Shown here: positions 49,644 through 58,537 of the stretch, piece after piece
Layout: the number at the start of each line of letters is the position of its first letter
Numbering within the stretch: the stretch's first letter is position 1
NCBI GenBank assembly: GCA_035550795.1
Contig: DASZOL010000008.1
Coordinates: 124,001 to 188,000, forward strand
Direction: 5' to 3'
Source of the DNA: DASRDR01 sp035550795
Lineage (GTDB): Bacteria > Methylomirabilota > Methylomirabilia > Rokubacteriales > DASRDR01
DNA length: 64,000 nucleotides
Made by a program: the position numbers and the translations under genes
Notes under the pieces: generated by a model
Told to the model about the DNA's origin: nothing
What the model saw: only the letters and a program-made list of their open reading frames with translations
Databases searched by the model: none

Positions 49644-50348
49644 GTGATCCAGGCGGAAGGCCTGACCAAGCTCTACGGCGCTCACGTCGCGCTGCGCGGA
49701 GTAACGCTGGAGGTCCCGGCCGGCCAGGTGCTGACCGTCCTCGGCCACAACGGCTCAGGCAAGACGACGCTGGTGCGCGTCCTGGCCACGCTCGCGCGGC
49801 CCACGGCCGGCCGCGGACAGATCGGGGGCCACGACCTGGTCGAGGGACGGGACCAGGTGCGCCGGCTGGTGGCCGTCGTGGGCCACAGCACCTACCTCTA
49901 CGACGACCTCACGCCGCGGGAGAACCTGGCCTTCGCGGAGGCCCTGTCCGGCCGTCGGGCGGACCGGCGCCGGATCGACGCTGCGCTGACCAGGGTCGGC
50001 CTGGACGGCCACGCCGGTACCCGTGTGCGCGCCCTCTCCAGCGGACTGCGCCGGCGGGTGGCGCTGGCGCGCGCGATGCTCCGCGAGCCGCGGGTCCTGC
50101 TCCTCGACGAGGCCTTCTCGGGACTCGATCAGGACAGCACCAAGCGCCTCGAGGACTACCTCCACGCCTTCAAGGCCGGCGGCGGGGCCGCCGTGGTGGT
50201 CACCCACAGCCTCGGGCGCGCGCTCGCGATCGCCGACCTGGTGGCCGTGCTGGCCGGCGGCCGCATCGCGGCCCAGGCCGCCCGCGCGAGCCTGACCGAG
50301 GAAGCGCTCCAGCAGCTCTATCTCGGCGTCACGGACGGCACCGCGTGA
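49644..50348 (+). CDS. ccmA: Cytochrome c biogenesis ABC exporter, ATP-binding subunit CcmA
   Basis: 234 residues, GTG start. Walker A GHNGSGKTTLVRVLA, Q-loop VVGHSTYLYDDLTPRENLAF (the YLYDDLT stretch is common in CcmA), signature LSSGLRRRVALARAML, Walker B VLLLDEAFSGLD and switch His in VVTHS. Drives CcmB/C/D in releasing holo-CcmE. TAGCCT stands six bases before the start codon, so the transcript may be leaderless. Confidence 0.92.
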   Translation: MIQAEGLTKLYGAHVALRGVTLEVPAGQVLTVLGHNGSGKTTLVRVLATLARPTAGRGQIGGHDLVEGRDQVRRLVAVVGHSTYLYDDLTPRENLAFAEALSGRRADRRRIDAALTRVGLDGHAGTRVRALSSGLRRRVALARAMLREPRVLLLDEAFSGLDQDSTKRLEDYLHAFKAGGGAAVVVTHSLGRALAIADLVAVLAGGRIAAQAARASLTEEALQQLYLGVTDGTA

Positions 50349-50361
50349 GGCGGACCGCCGC

Positions 50362-51042
50362 GTGAGCTCATTTCTCCGCACGGCGGTGGCAGTCTTCTGG
50401 AAGGATTTGGCCGTGGAGCGGCGGGCCAAGGAAGGCGCCAACGCACTCGCGTTCTTCGCCATCCTGCTCCTCTTCCTGTTCTACTTCGCCCTCGGGCCGG
50501 ACAGCGACAGGATCCGGGCCGCCCTGCCCGGTCTCTTCTGGCTCGCCTTCATCCTGGCCGGTGTCCTCGGGCTGGGCCGCGCCTTCGCGCTCGAGCGGGA
50601 GAACGACTGCCTCGATGGCCTGATCCTGGCGCCGGCCGACAAGGGCGCGATCTACCTCGGCAAGCTGGCCGGCACCACGGCGTTGATGCTGGCGATGGAG
50701 GTGGTCTTCATCACGGCGACCGGGATCTTCTACAACCTGGACATCTGGACCGCGGTGCCCCGGCTGCTGCTGGTGGCGTTCGCCGGCACCGTCGGCTTCG
50801 CCGCCGTGGGCACGCTGTTCGCCGCCATGACGGCCCAGCTTCGCGCCCGCGAGGTGCTGCTCCCGGTCCTGCTGCTGCCCCTCGCCGTGCCCGTGCTTCT
50901 CGCCGCGGTGAAGCTGACGGACCTCGCGCTGGCGGGCGAAGGCTGGGGTCCGGCCTGGCCGTGGTGGCAGCTGCTCCTCGGCTTCGACGTCGTGTTCCTG
51001 GTCGCCGGTCTTCTGACGTTCGAGTTCGTCCTGGAGGCCTGA
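50362..51042 (+). CDS. ccmB: Heme exporter subunit CcmB
   Basis: 226 residues, GTG start, six hydrophobic helices. FWKDLAVERRAKEGANALAF near the start and DCLDGLILAPADKGAIYLGK in the middle are CcmB marks. It forms the membrane part of the CcmAB complex with CcmC. Thirteen bases after ccmA. Confidence 0.93.
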   Translation: MSSFLRTAVAVFWKDLAVERRAKEGANALAFFAILLLFLFYFALGPDSDRIRAALPGLFWLAFILAGVLGLGRAFALERENDCLDGLILAPADKGAIYLGKLAGTTALMLAMEVVFITATGIFYNLDIWTAVPRLLLVAFAGTVGFAAVGTLFAAMTAQLRAREVLLPVLLLPLAVPVLLAAVKLTDLALAGEGWGPAWPWWQLLLGFDVVFLVAGLLTFEFVLEA

Positions 51043-51044
51043 GC

Positions 51045-51710
51045 GTGCACCGATTCCTGGGCGGGCTGGCCGTCGTGCTCCTCGCGCTCGGGCTCTGGAC
51101 CGGGCTCGGCTGGGCGCCCCGGGACGCGGTGCAGGGCAACGTGCAGCGCATCATGTACGTCCACGTGCCCGCGATCCTGACCGGCTACGTCGCGATCGGC
51201 CTCGTCCTGGTGGCGAGCGTCGCCTACCTCTGGACGCGGCGGTCCGCCTGGGACCGCGTGGCGGCCGCGTCGGGGGAGCTCGCCGTCTGCTTCGTCGGTC
51301 TGACGCTCGCGACCGGCTCGATCTGGGGCAAGCCCACATGGGGGACGTGGTGGACCTGGGACGCCCGCCTCACCTCGACCGCGCTCCTCTTCGTGATCTA
51401 CCTCGGCTACCTGTTGCTGCGAAGCGTCGTGGAGGACCCGGACCGCGCTGCCACCTACGCCGCGGTGCTCGGGATCATCGGCGCCCTCGACGTCCCGATC
51501 ATCCACTTCTCCGTCGAGTGGTGGCGCACGCTTCACCAGCCCGCGACGGTGCTGAAGCCCCAGGCCCCGTCGATGGACCCGGTGATGCTCCGGGCCCTCC
51601 TGGTGAACGTCGCCGCGTTCCTGGCCGCCTTCGCCTACCTGGCGGCCCGGCGGTACCGGCTGCTGGCGCTCCGCGCCGAGGCCCTCGCCCGCCTGGTCGG
51701 CAGCCCGTAG
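51045..51710 (+). CDS. ccmC: Heme handling protein CcmC
   Basis: 221 residues from GTG 51045, two bases after the ccmB stop. Six helices with the Trp-rich periplasmic motif GKPTWGTWWTWDARLTS and flanking His (MYVHVP, PIIHFSVEWWRTLHQP) that bind heme. It moves heme onto CcmE. In most genomes ccmD follows directly; here it is 5.1 kb away. Confidence 0.94.
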   Translation: MHRFLGGLAVVLLALGLWTGLGWAPRDAVQGNVQRIMYVHVPAILTGYVAIGLVLVASVAYLWTRRSAWDRVAAASGELAVCFVGLTLATGSIWGKPTWGTWWTWDARLTSTALLFVIYLGYLLLRSVVEDPDRAATYAAVLGIIGALDVPIIHFSVEWWRTLHQPATVLKPQAPSMDPVMLRALLVNVAAFLAAFAYLAARRYRLLALRAEALARLVGSP

Positions 51711-52068
51711 CCTGGCGCCGGACCTGAGGCCGCCGGGGGAGCCGTGGCGAGGAGCGAGGCGAGGCACGACGTCGCCCCGGCCAGCTCGGCCCACCCCGCG
51801 AGGCCGCCCCTCAGCGTCTCCAAGCCGTGCCGATCGGCCGAGCGCGCCTCCGACGGGTCCAGCCGACCACGGCATCCGGGAGCGCCCGCAGCAGCTCGAG
51901 CACTCTCACCGCCAGCCATTCCCGCCGCCCGCGGGTCGATTGCAACGGTCCATCCCCCGGTGGGCTGCTGATGACTCTCACCCGCTTGGAATCGCGGGGG
52001 GAGCCCGCCGCTGGGATTTCGCCGGACGTGGCACCCGTCGAGGAAGGGATCAGACCCGCTCCCGCTCT
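51711..52068. other. Gap at the left junction of the segment interposed in the ccm locus
   Basis: 358 bases. On the minus strand a frame ends with EWLAVRVLELLRALPDAVVG and a basic tail before TGA at 51811; it reads like the end of a protein but has no visible beginning, so it may be a gene relic. No promoter or terminator stands out. Composition drops somewhat in the right third. Confidence 0.3.
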
Positions 52069-52680
52069 ATGAAGCTTGTCAGGATCACCCGGCTGCGCGC
52101 GTTCACCGTTGACCTCGAGGCCGTGGCGACCTCGACGCCCCAGGCGCCGCGACTCGATGTCTCGTGGATTCAGGACGGGCGGGGGCTCGAGGCCATCGAC
52201 GAAGCGGCCGCGCAAGATGGCGAACGCCGGCGCCTGGGCACGATGGCCCAGCACCTGGCGGATAGCGGACGCATCGCCGCGGTCCTTGAGTCGGGAAAGC
52301 CCGTCGCCTGGCAACTTCTCCGACCGCGCGAGCAACGGAGCTTCGGATGGCTGCACCTTCTCGCCGGGACCGATGCGGTCTTCAGCTTCGGTGTGTACAC
52401 GGTGCGGCCCTGGCGCGGAAGAAGGCTGTTCGGGGCGCTCAGCCGGTACTCGGCGGACTTCTACCTGAAGGAGGGGTCCCGCCGCATGGTCAGCCTTGCG
52501 GAATGCGGCAACACCGCGTCCTTGCGGGCGCGTCAGCGGCGCGGGGATCGGCCGGTCGGGTGGATCCTGCGCTTGCGCCTCCCCAAGGGATTGACCCTGG
52601 TGATGACGGACTCCGGGCTCGACGCCGGCATCTTCAGCAAGGCCCGTCCGTTCGTCTACAGGGTGCGAGACTCCGAATAG
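52069..52680 (+). CDS. GNAT-like acetyltransferase domain protein
   Basis: 203 residues from ATG 52069. The core has a beta strand pair LHLLAGTDAVFSFGVYTVRP, the acetyl-CoA-site-like RPWRGRRLFGALSRYSADFYL and the late SLAECGNTASLRARQRRGDR block seen in GNAT and FemAB-like acyltransferases near envelope glycan genes. The classical Q/RxxGxG/A loop is replaced by RPWRGRRLFG, which fits loosely. Substrate unknown. It points the same way as ccmABC but is probably an independent arrival between ccmC and ccmD. Confidence 0.6.
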   Translation: MKLVRITRLRAFTVDLEAVATSTPQAPRLDVSWIQDGRGLEAIDEAAAQDGERRRLGTMAQHLADSGRIAAVLESGKPVAWQLLRPREQRSFGWLHLLAGTDAVFSFGVYTVRPWRGRRLFGALSRYSADFYLKEGSRRMVSLAECGNTASLRARQRRGDRPVGWILRLRLPKGLTLVMTDSGLDAGIFSKARPFVYRVRDSE

Positions 52681-52740
52681 CGGGCCGACTTCCGGCCGAG
52701 GCTCCATCGCCCTGACCCATCAACGCCGTCGGCCTCGACC

Positions 52741-53241
52741 CTACGCGGGCGCGGGGGCGGTCGGCCGGAACCGGGCCACCGCGCGGATGCCGAGGACGAG
52801 GAAGGTCACGAGGACGAGCACCTGAGCGACGAGGAAGGGCGGCTCGGACTGCGTCGGAGCCAGGAGGGTGAGGAACGGCAGCTTCTGGAAGGCCTGGACG
52901 ACGCCGACCACGACGTTCAGGTAGAGCGCCACCAGCGAGCCGACCACGTAGAGCCAGCGCCAGGCGCCCCGGAGGCGCTGGCCGTAGAGCGCGACCAGCG
53001 TCACCGCCAGCACCACCAGCGACATGACGCCGAACACGTGCGGCGGACCGATGCGCGTGAAGGGGAAGAAGAACCCGGTCACGCTCGTGAGGATGGTGGT
53101 CACGAGGAAGACTGCCGTCCAGCCCTCGAGCCGCCTTCCGCCCACCATGCCGCCGAGGACGACCAGCCCGGCGGCGATCCCGATCAGGCTCAGGATCACG
53201 TGCACCACCGTGAACGCGTGGAGCGACAGCCCCAGGACCAT
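52741..53241 (-). CDS. Small polytopic membrane protein, unknown
   Basis: 166 residues from ATG 53241, eight bases after the glgC stop. Five hydrophobic segments: FTVVHVILSLIGIAAGLVVL, WTAVFLVTTILTSVTGFFFP, HVFGVMSLVVLAVTLVALYG, WLYVVGSLVALYLNVVVGVV and FLVAQVLVLVTFLVLGI. A His in the first segment and conserved-looking FPFTRIGPPH after the second could hold heme or quinone, but this is speculative. Family not recognised. Likely cotranscribed with glgB-glgC. Confidence 0.7.
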   Translation of the reverse strand: MVLGLSLHAFTVVHVILSLIGIAAGLVVLGGMVGGRRLEGWTAVFLVTTILTSVTGFFFPFTRIGPPHVFGVMSLVVLAVTLVALYGQRLRGAWRWLYVVGSLVALYLNVVVGVVQAFQKLPFLTLLAPTQSEPPFLVAQVLVLVTFLVLGIRAVARFRPTAPAPA

Positions 53242-53249
53242 GGCGCGCC

Positions 53250-54488
53250 TCAGGGTGCCTCGGTGTCCCAGAAGAACTCGCGCCGCCCGCCACGCGGGAC
53301 GACGACGAGACCCGACGGGTCGACGCGGTAGCGCTCGCGGTCCTCCGGCGGATCCAGGCCGAGCTGAAGCCCGGCCGGGATGATGTTGTAGCGGTCCACG
53401 ATGGCGCGGCGCAGGTGCGCGCCCTTCCCCACCGACGTGAAGTCCATGACGATCGAGTCCTCGATCACCGCGCCCTCGTTGACCCACACGCCCCGTCCGA
53501 GGATCGAGTTGCGGATCGTGGCCCGCACGACCAGCGCACCCTCCCCGATCTGGACGTTCTCGAACTCGCCCCCGATGATCCGCGCCGGCGGTCCGTCGTA
53601 ACGACCTGCATGGATCGGCCACCGCCGGTTGTCGAGGTCGAAGGCGGGCGTCTCGCCGAGGAGGTCCATGTGGGCCCGCCAGTACGCGTCCAGCTCGCCG
53701 ACGTCCCGCCAATACCCGGGCTCCTCGTAGGGCTTGATGCCGGGCACCACGTTGGACTGAAAGTCGTAGGCCAGGACTCGAGCGGTCGGGACGAGCGCCG
53801 GGATGATGCTCTTGCCGAAGTCGTGATCGGTGCTCTGGCGCGCGTCGGCCAGGAGCGCGTCGACGAGGACCTTCCGCGAGAACAGGTAGTTCCCCAGGGA
53901 CACCAGCGCCTGCCGCGGGTTCCCCGGGATCGGCCGGGGCGCCGACGGCTTCTCGACGAAGTCCACCACGCGCCCGGACGCGTCGACGACGAGGTTCCCG
54001 AAGCTCGACGCCTCGGGCAGCGGGACCGGGCGGGCGGCGACCGTGACGTCGGCCTCGTGCTCCCTGTGGAAGGCCACCATCTGGTTCACGTCCATGCGGT
54101 AAATGTGGTCCGCGCCGAAGACCGCCACCAGGTCGGGATCGTAGTCGTCGATTAGGTTCAGGTTCTGGAGGACGGCATCCGCGCTGCCGCGGAACCACAC
54201 CTCGCCGATCCGCATCTGCGGGGGCACGACCGCGATGAAGTGCTCCGGCACGAGGCCGCTCGTCTGCCACGCGATGCGGAGGTGCTCGATCAGCGACTGC
54301 GACTTGTACTGGACGAGGACGTAGAGCGAGAGGATCCGCGAGTTCACGAAGTTCGACAGCACGAAGTCGACGATGCGGTAGCGCCCGCCGAAGGGGACCG
54401 CGGGCTTGCTACGCTCGCGCGTGAGGGGCTCGAGGCGGGAGCCCTTGCCCCCGGCGAGAATCAGGGCGAGGACGCGGTCTCGCGGCAT
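53250..54488 (-). CDS. glgC: Glucose-1-phosphate adenylyltransferase
   Basis: 412 residues. ILAGGKGSRLEPLTRERSKP nucleotide loop, VPFGGRYRIVDFVLSN, GSADAVLQN, FGADHIYRMDVNQMVAFH and a C-terminal left-handed beta helix (ENVQIGEGALVVRATIRNSI). It makes ADP-glucose from glucose-1-phosphate and ATP, the committed step of bacterial glycogen synthesis. glgB lies 60 bases upstream in the same unit; no glgA is in the window. Confidence 0.96.
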   Translation of the reverse strand: MPRDRVLALILAGGKGSRLEPLTRERSKPAVPFGGRYRIVDFVLSNFVNSRILSLYVLVQYKSQSLIEHLRIAWQTSGLVPEHFIAVVPPQMRIGEVWFRGSADAVLQNLNLIDDYDPDLVAVFGADHIYRMDVNQMVAFHREHEADVTVAARPVPLPEASSFGNLVVDASGRVVDFVEKPSAPRPIPGNPRQALVSLGNYLFSRKVLVDALLADARQSTDHDFGKSIIPALVPTARVLAYDFQSNVVPGIKPYEEPGYWRDVGELDAYWRAHMDLLGETPAFDLDNRRWPIHAGRYDGPPARIIGGEFENVQIGEGALVVRATIRNSILGRGVWVNEGAVIEDSIVMDFTSVGKGAHLRRAIVDRYNIIPAGLQLGLDPPEDRERYRVDPSGLVVVPRGGRREFFWDTEAP

Positions 54489-54548
54489 CGCTAGGCCCCC
54501 GGGTCCCTGGAGTCCGAGTGACGTCCCTGCAGCGCGTTCCGAAGCATA

Positions 54549-56786
54549 TCAGGCCGGACCGGGCTTGAGGACCACCACCCCGAGCGGCGGGAGGGTCAGG
54601 GTCACCGACCAGGGCTGACCGGCCAGCGGCAGGGGCTCGGCCCAGACGCCGCCGCCGTTGCCCACGTTGCTGCCCCCGTAGACGGCGGCGTCGGTATTGA
54701 GCAGCTCCCGGTAGAAGCCCTCGCGCGGCACCCCGACGCGGTACCCGCGCCGCGGCACCGGCGTGAAGCTGCACACGACGAGCAGGATGTCACGCGGGTC
54801 GCGCGCGCGCCGGACGAAGGCGATCACGCTCTGGTCGGCATCGGAACAGTCCATCCACTCGAAGCCGGCCGGCTCGAAGTCCACCTCGTGCAGCGCCCGC
54901 TCCCCCCGGTACACGCGGTTGAGGTCCCGGACCAGGGTCTGGAGCCCGCGGTGGTACGGTCCCTCGTCAAGCAGGTGCCAGTCGAGGCTCGTGTCGTGGT
55001 TCCACTCGCGGACCTGCCCGAACTCCCCCCCCATGAACAGGTGCTTCTTGCCCGGATGCCCGTACATGAAGGCGTGGAGGGCCCTGAGCCCCGCGAATCG
55101 CTGCCAGTCGTCCCCCGGCATCTTGGCGTGGAGCGAGCCCTTGCCGTACACCACCTCGTCGTGGGACAGCGGGAGCACGAAGTTCTCGTGCCAGGCGTAG
55201 AGCAGCCCGAACGTGAGGCGATTGTGGTGGTACTTCCGGTGCACCGGATCGCGCTGCATGTAGTCGAGGACGTCGTGCATCCAGCCCATGTTCCACTTGA
55301 ACCCGAACCCGAGCCCGCCCACGTACGTGGGGCGCGACACCATCGGCCACGACGTCGATTCCTCCGCGATCGTCATCGCGGTCGGGTGGTACCGGTAGAC
55401 GACCTCGTTGAAGCGCCTCAGAAAAGCGATCGCCTCGAGGTTCTGGTTGCCCCCGTGGCGGTTCGGCAGCCACTGACCCGGCTGCTTCGAGTAGTCCAGG
55501 TAGAGCATCGAAGCGACCGCGTCCACCCGGAGCCCGTCCACGTGGTAGCGCTCCAGCCAGTAGAGCGCGTTGCCGATGAGGTAGTTGGCGACCTCGTGGC
55601 GACCGTAGTTGAAGACCAGCGTCCCCCAGTCCGCCTGCTCCCGCTGGCGGGGATCCGCGTGCTCGTAGAGGTGGGTGCCGTCGAAGTAGGCGAGGCCGTG
55701 CGGGTCTCGCGGGAAGTGGGCCGGCACCCAGTCGAGGATCACGCCGACCCCGCGCCGGTGGAGCGCGTCCACGAAGGCCATGAAGTCCTTGGCCGTCCCG
55801 TATCGCCGGGTGGGCGCGAAGGCGCCGATCTGCTGGTAACCCCACGATCCGTAGAAGGGATGCTCCCCGATGGGCAGCAGCTCGACGTGGGTGTATCCCA
55901 GGTCTCGGACGTAGTCTCCCAGGGCGTCACCCAGCTCCCGGTAGCTGAGGAATCGATTCCCTTCCTCGGGGACGCGCCGCCACGAGCCCAGGTGGACCTC
56001 GTACACCGCGATGGGCGCGCCGAGCGCGCTCCGCCGCCCCCGGCCGGCCATCCAGTCGCCGTCGCTCCAGGAGTAGCCATCGAGCGACGTCACGACCGAC
56101 GCCGTGCGCGGCTCGTTGACCTCGAACCCGAAGGCGTAGGGATCGGCCTTCAGGGCCAGCAGCGTCCCGTCCGGCCCGACGATCTCGAACTTGTAGCGGG
56201 TCCCCTCGCCGAGCCCCGGAAGGAACAGCTCCCAGATCCCCGCGCCGGGATGGCGACGCATCGGGTGTCGCCGTCCGTCCCACGCGTTGAAGTCGCCCAC
56301 GACGCTCACGCGCCGCGCGTTCGGCGCCCACACCGCGACGACCACGCCCGCGACGCCGTCCAGGACGGCCTCGTGGGCTCCGAGCTTCTCGTAGGCCTGA
56401 TAGTGCGTCCCCTCGCCGAGGAGGAGGCGGTCGAAGTCCGACAGCGTCGACGCGAAACGGTACGGATCCTCGATCTCGCGCACGCGCCCCGGTGCTTCGG
56501 TCACCGCGAGGCGGTACCGGAACGGGGCGACGCGCTCCGGGAACGTCGCCTCGAAGACGCCGTCGGGATGCAGACGCTCCATCTCACGCGGGGGAAGGCC
56601 CGGCTCTCCCGGGCGCACCTCGACCGCCACCGCCCCCGGCAGGAACGCCCGGACAGCCACCGCTGTCGCGTCACCCTCCCGGCTGACGTGGGGACCCAGC
56701 ACCGCGAACGGGTCGGCATGCCGGGCCTGGGCCAGGGCCTCCACGTCCGTGACCGGCAGCCACCCGCGCACCGTCGACGGCCCCAT
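54549..56786 (-). CDS. glgB: 1,4-alpha-glucan branching enzyme
   Basis: 745 residues from ATG 56786. N-terminal carbohydrate-binding domains (GPHVSREGDATAVAVRAFLP; VSVVGDFNAWDGRRHPM), then a GH13 barrel with VDGLRVDAVASMLYLDYS (nucleophile Asp), TIAEESTSWP (acid Glu) and LSHDEVVYGKGSL (third Asp), and an all-beta C-terminal domain. It creates alpha-1,6 branches in glycogen. An upstream ATG at 56888 would lie in ccmD and is rejected. TACAAT (56793-56798) stands six bases before the ATG. Confidence 0.96.
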   Translation of the reverse strand: MGPSTVRGWLPVTDVEALAQARHADPFAVLGPHVSREGDATAVAVRAFLPGAVAVEVRPGEPGLPPREMERLHPDGVFEATFPERVAPFRYRLAVTEAPGRVREIEDPYRFASTLSDFDRLLLGEGTHYQAYEKLGAHEAVLDGVAGVVVAVWAPNARRVSVVGDFNAWDGRRHPMRRHPGAGIWELFLPGLGEGTRYKFEIVGPDGTLLALKADPYAFGFEVNEPRTASVVTSLDGYSWSDGDWMAGRGRRSALGAPIAVYEVHLGSWRRVPEEGNRFLSYRELGDALGDYVRDLGYTHVELLPIGEHPFYGSWGYQQIGAFAPTRRYGTAKDFMAFVDALHRRGVGVILDWVPAHFPRDPHGLAYFDGTHLYEHADPRQREQADWGTLVFNYGRHEVANYLIGNALYWLERYHVDGLRVDAVASMLYLDYSKQPGQWLPNRHGGNQNLEAIAFLRRFNEVVYRYHPTAMTIAEESTSWPMVSRPTYVGGLGFGFKWNMGWMHDVLDYMQRDPVHRKYHHNRLTFGLLYAWHENFVLPLSHDEVVYGKGSLHAKMPGDDWQRFAGLRALHAFMYGHPGKKHLFMGGEFGQVREWNHDTSLDWHLLDEGPYHRGLQTLVRDLNRVYRGERALHEVDFEPAGFEWMDCSDADQSVIAFVRRARDPRDILLVVCSFTPVPRRGYRVGVPREGFYRELLNTDAAVYGGSNVGNGGGVWAEPLPLAGQPWSVTLTLPPLGVVVLKPGPA

Positions 56787-56792
56787 GTCCTG

Positions 56793-56798
56793 ATTGTA
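56793..56798 (-). promoter_or_regulatory. -10 box of glgB, leaderless type
   Basis: TACAAT on the minus strand, six bases before the ATG at 56786. Divergent partner of the ccmD box at 56826, within a 52-base gap. Confidence 0.45.
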
Positions 56799-56825
56799 CG
56801 CGGGCGGGCACTGCGCGGCCGCGCG

Positions 56826-56831
56826 TATACT
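56826..56831 (+). promoter_or_regulatory. -10 box of the ccmDE operon, leaderless type
   Basis: TATACT followed by seven bases and ATG at 56839. No ribosome site fits in between. No good -35 at the usual distance. Confidence 0.45.
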
Positions 56832-56838
56832 AAGTCCG

Positions 56839-56976
56839 ATGAGCCACTGGCCATTCGTTCTCGGCGCGTACGCGCTGGTCTTCGGCACCCTGTTCGTCTA
56901 CTGGTGGCGCGTGGAGCGCGCGATCCGGGCGCTCGAGGGCGGGGCGGCAGACCGCCCGGTCGAGGCGCGGCCGTGA
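56839..56976 (+). CDS. ccmD: Small membrane protein CcmD
   Basis: 45 residues from ATG 56839. One membrane helix WPFVLGAYALVFGTLFVYWW near the N-terminus followed by a basic cytoplasmic tail, the standard CcmD shape; Tyr in AYALVF is conserved. It helps release holo-CcmE from the CcmABC complex. The TGA overlaps the ccmE GTG as GTGA. Confidence 0.88.
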   Translation: MSHWPFVLGAYALVFGTLFVYWWRVERAIRALEGGAADRPVEARP

Positions 56977-57437
56977 CCCGGCGTCGCCGGCTCCTCCTGG
57001 GCGCGGCCGTCATCGTCCTCGCGCTGGGCGCGCTCGTCCTCACCGGCGTCCGGCAGTCAGTGGTCTACTTCGTCACTCCGTCCGAGCTGATTGCCCAGGA
57101 CCGGTCCGCGCGACGCTCCTACCGTCTGGGCGGGATGGTGGTTCAAGGCTCGCTCGCGCAGGACGTCGGCGCCCGCGAGCAGCGCTTCCTGCTCTCCGAC
57201 GGCAAGGCGTCTGTCCCCGTCTACCACCGGGGCATTCCCCCGGACCTCTTCGCCGAGGGACGGGGGGCCGTGGTGGAGGGGACGCTCGGTGCGGATGGAA
57301 CGTTCCGGGCCAGCACGATCATGGCGAAGCATTCCGAGGAATACCGGGCGCCGGAGGGTGCGATGCCGGGCCACGAGGAGCTCCTGCGGACCCTGCGCAC
57401 CGGCGGCAACGCCGCCGGAACCAACGCGTCCCGGTGA
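56973..57437 (+). CDS. ccmE: Heme chaperone CcmE
   Basis: 154 residues, GTG start overlapping the ccmD stop. One N-terminal membrane anchor (LLLGAAVIVLALGALVLTG), then a beta-barrel: VYFVTPSELIAQ, YRLGGMVVQGSL, PVYHRGIPPDLFAEGRGAVV and the covalent heme-binding MAKHSEEYRAP with His and, four residues on, Tyr. It carries heme to CcmF/H. Overlaps dsbE as GTGA at its end. Confidence 0.94.
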   Translation: MTRRRRLLLGAAVIVLALGALVLTGVRQSVVYFVTPSELIAQDRSARRSYRLGGMVVQGSLAQDVGAREQRFLLSDGKASVPVYHRGIPPDLFAEGRGAVVEGTLGADGTFRASTIMAKHSEEYRAPEGAMPGHEELLRTLRTGGNAAGTNASR

Positions 57438-58033
57438 AGGTTCGGGCGCGCTGGCTCATCCCGCTGGCCGCGCTTCCCCTCGTCGGCCTTCTGGCCTATG
57501 GCTTCCGGACGGATCCCCGCGCCGTCCCGTCACCCCTCGTCGGCCGCCCGGCCCCGGACTTCGAGCTGACCGCATTCGACGGGAAGGCCTTGAGCCTGCA
57601 GGGGTACCGCGGCAAGGTCCTCGTGCTCAACTTCTGGGCCTCGTGGTGCTACCCGGCCTGCTACGAGGAGGCGCCGGTCCTCGAGGACGCCTGGCGCCGC
57701 TCGGGAGGCCAGGGCGTCGTGGTGCTCGGCGTCGCGATCCAGGACAAGGAACCCGCCTCGAAGGAGTTCATCCAGCGCTTCGGCCTCACCTTCCCCAACG
57801 CACCGGACCCGGACGGCAAGGTGTCGATCGACTACGGAGTCTACGGAGTGCCCGAGACGTTCGTGATCGACCGGCGAGGCATGATCCGCCGGAAGCACGT
57901 CGGCGCCGTCACGGAGGCAGTCTTCCGCGAATGGGTCGAGCCGCTGCTGCGCGAGAGCGCGGCCAGCGGAGGGGCCCGCCCTGTGCCGGGGGTCGCGGAC
58001 CGTCCGGACGACCGCCGGCCCCAGGCGTCGTGA
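57434..58033 (+). CDS. dsbE: Cytochrome c biogenesis thiol reductase (CcmG/DsbE-like) with a CxxxC active site
   Basis: 199 residues, GTG start overlapping the ccmE stop. Membrane anchor WLIPLAALPLVGLLAYGF, then a thioredoxin fold: GRPAPDFELTAFDG, YRGKVLVLNFWASWC, YGVYGVPETFVIDRRG (cis-Pro). The active site reads WCYPAC, that is Cys72 and Cys76 with three residues between, where the family has CxxC. The C-terminal tail is long and polar. It should reduce the CXXCH thiols of apocytochrome or of CcmH. The extra residue might shift the redox potential, or the second Cys may not be the resolving one. Confidence 0.9.
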   Translation: MKVRARWLIPLAALPLVGLLAYGFRTDPRAVPSPLVGRPAPDFELTAFDGKALSLQGYRGKVLVLNFWASWCYPACYEEAPVLEDAWRRSGGQGVVVLGVAIQDKEPASKEFIQRFGLTFPNAPDPDGKVSIDYGVYGVPETFVIDRRGMIRRKHVGAVTEAVFREWVEPLLRESAASGGARPVPGVADRPDDRRPQAS

Positions 58034-58041
58034 GAGGGACG

Positions 58042-58518
58042 ATGCGCGCCGTACCGCTGGTGGCTGCCCTCCTCCTCATCCTCGCCGTGGCCGCGGGTTC
58101 CGGCCGCGAGGCCACCGCCGCGCCGGTCCGGGATGAAGACGTGCTCGCCGTCGCCAGTCAGCTGCGCTGCGTCGTGTGCCAGAACCTCTCCGTCGCCGAC
58201 TCCCCCTCCGAGATGGCCCAGCAGATGCGCGGCCTCATCCGAGAGCGCCTGGCGAGCGGCGACCGGCCCGAGCAGGTCATGGACTACTTCGTCCAGCGCT
58301 ACGGGGAGTGGGTTCTCCTGGCCCCGCCGGCCCGCGGCCTGAATCTCCTCCTATGGCTCGCGCCGTTCGGCGCGGTGGTGGCAGGTCTCGCCATGGTCCT
58401 CATGCTCTCGCGGCGCTGGCGTCGCCGCCCGGCGCCGCTCGAGTCGGCGCCGACGCCCGCCGTGGGCCCGGCGGAGCGCGAGCGGCTCGCCGCGGAGCTC
58501 GAGCGCCTGGGCGACTGA
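58042..58518 (+). CDS. ccmH: Cytochrome c maturation protein CcmH (CcmH/CycL)
   Basis: 158 residues. Signal peptide MRAVPLVAALLLILAVAAGS, then the three-helix bundle with LRCVVCQNLSVADS (the RCxxCQ motif), MRGLIRERLASGDRPEQVMDYFVQRYGEWVLL and a C-terminal membrane helix. It keeps apocytochrome thiols reduced and presents them to CcmF. Eight bases after dsbE; ccmI is next. Confidence 0.94.
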   Translation: MRAVPLVAALLLILAVAAGSGREATAAPVRDEDVLAVASQLRCVVCQNLSVADSPSEMAQQMRGLIRERLASGDRPEQVMDYFVQRYGEWVLLAPPARGLNLLLWLAPFGAVVAGLAMVLMLSRRWRRRPAPLESAPTPAVGPAERERLAAELERLGD

Positions 58519-58537
58519 GCTCGGCGAACGGACCCCG

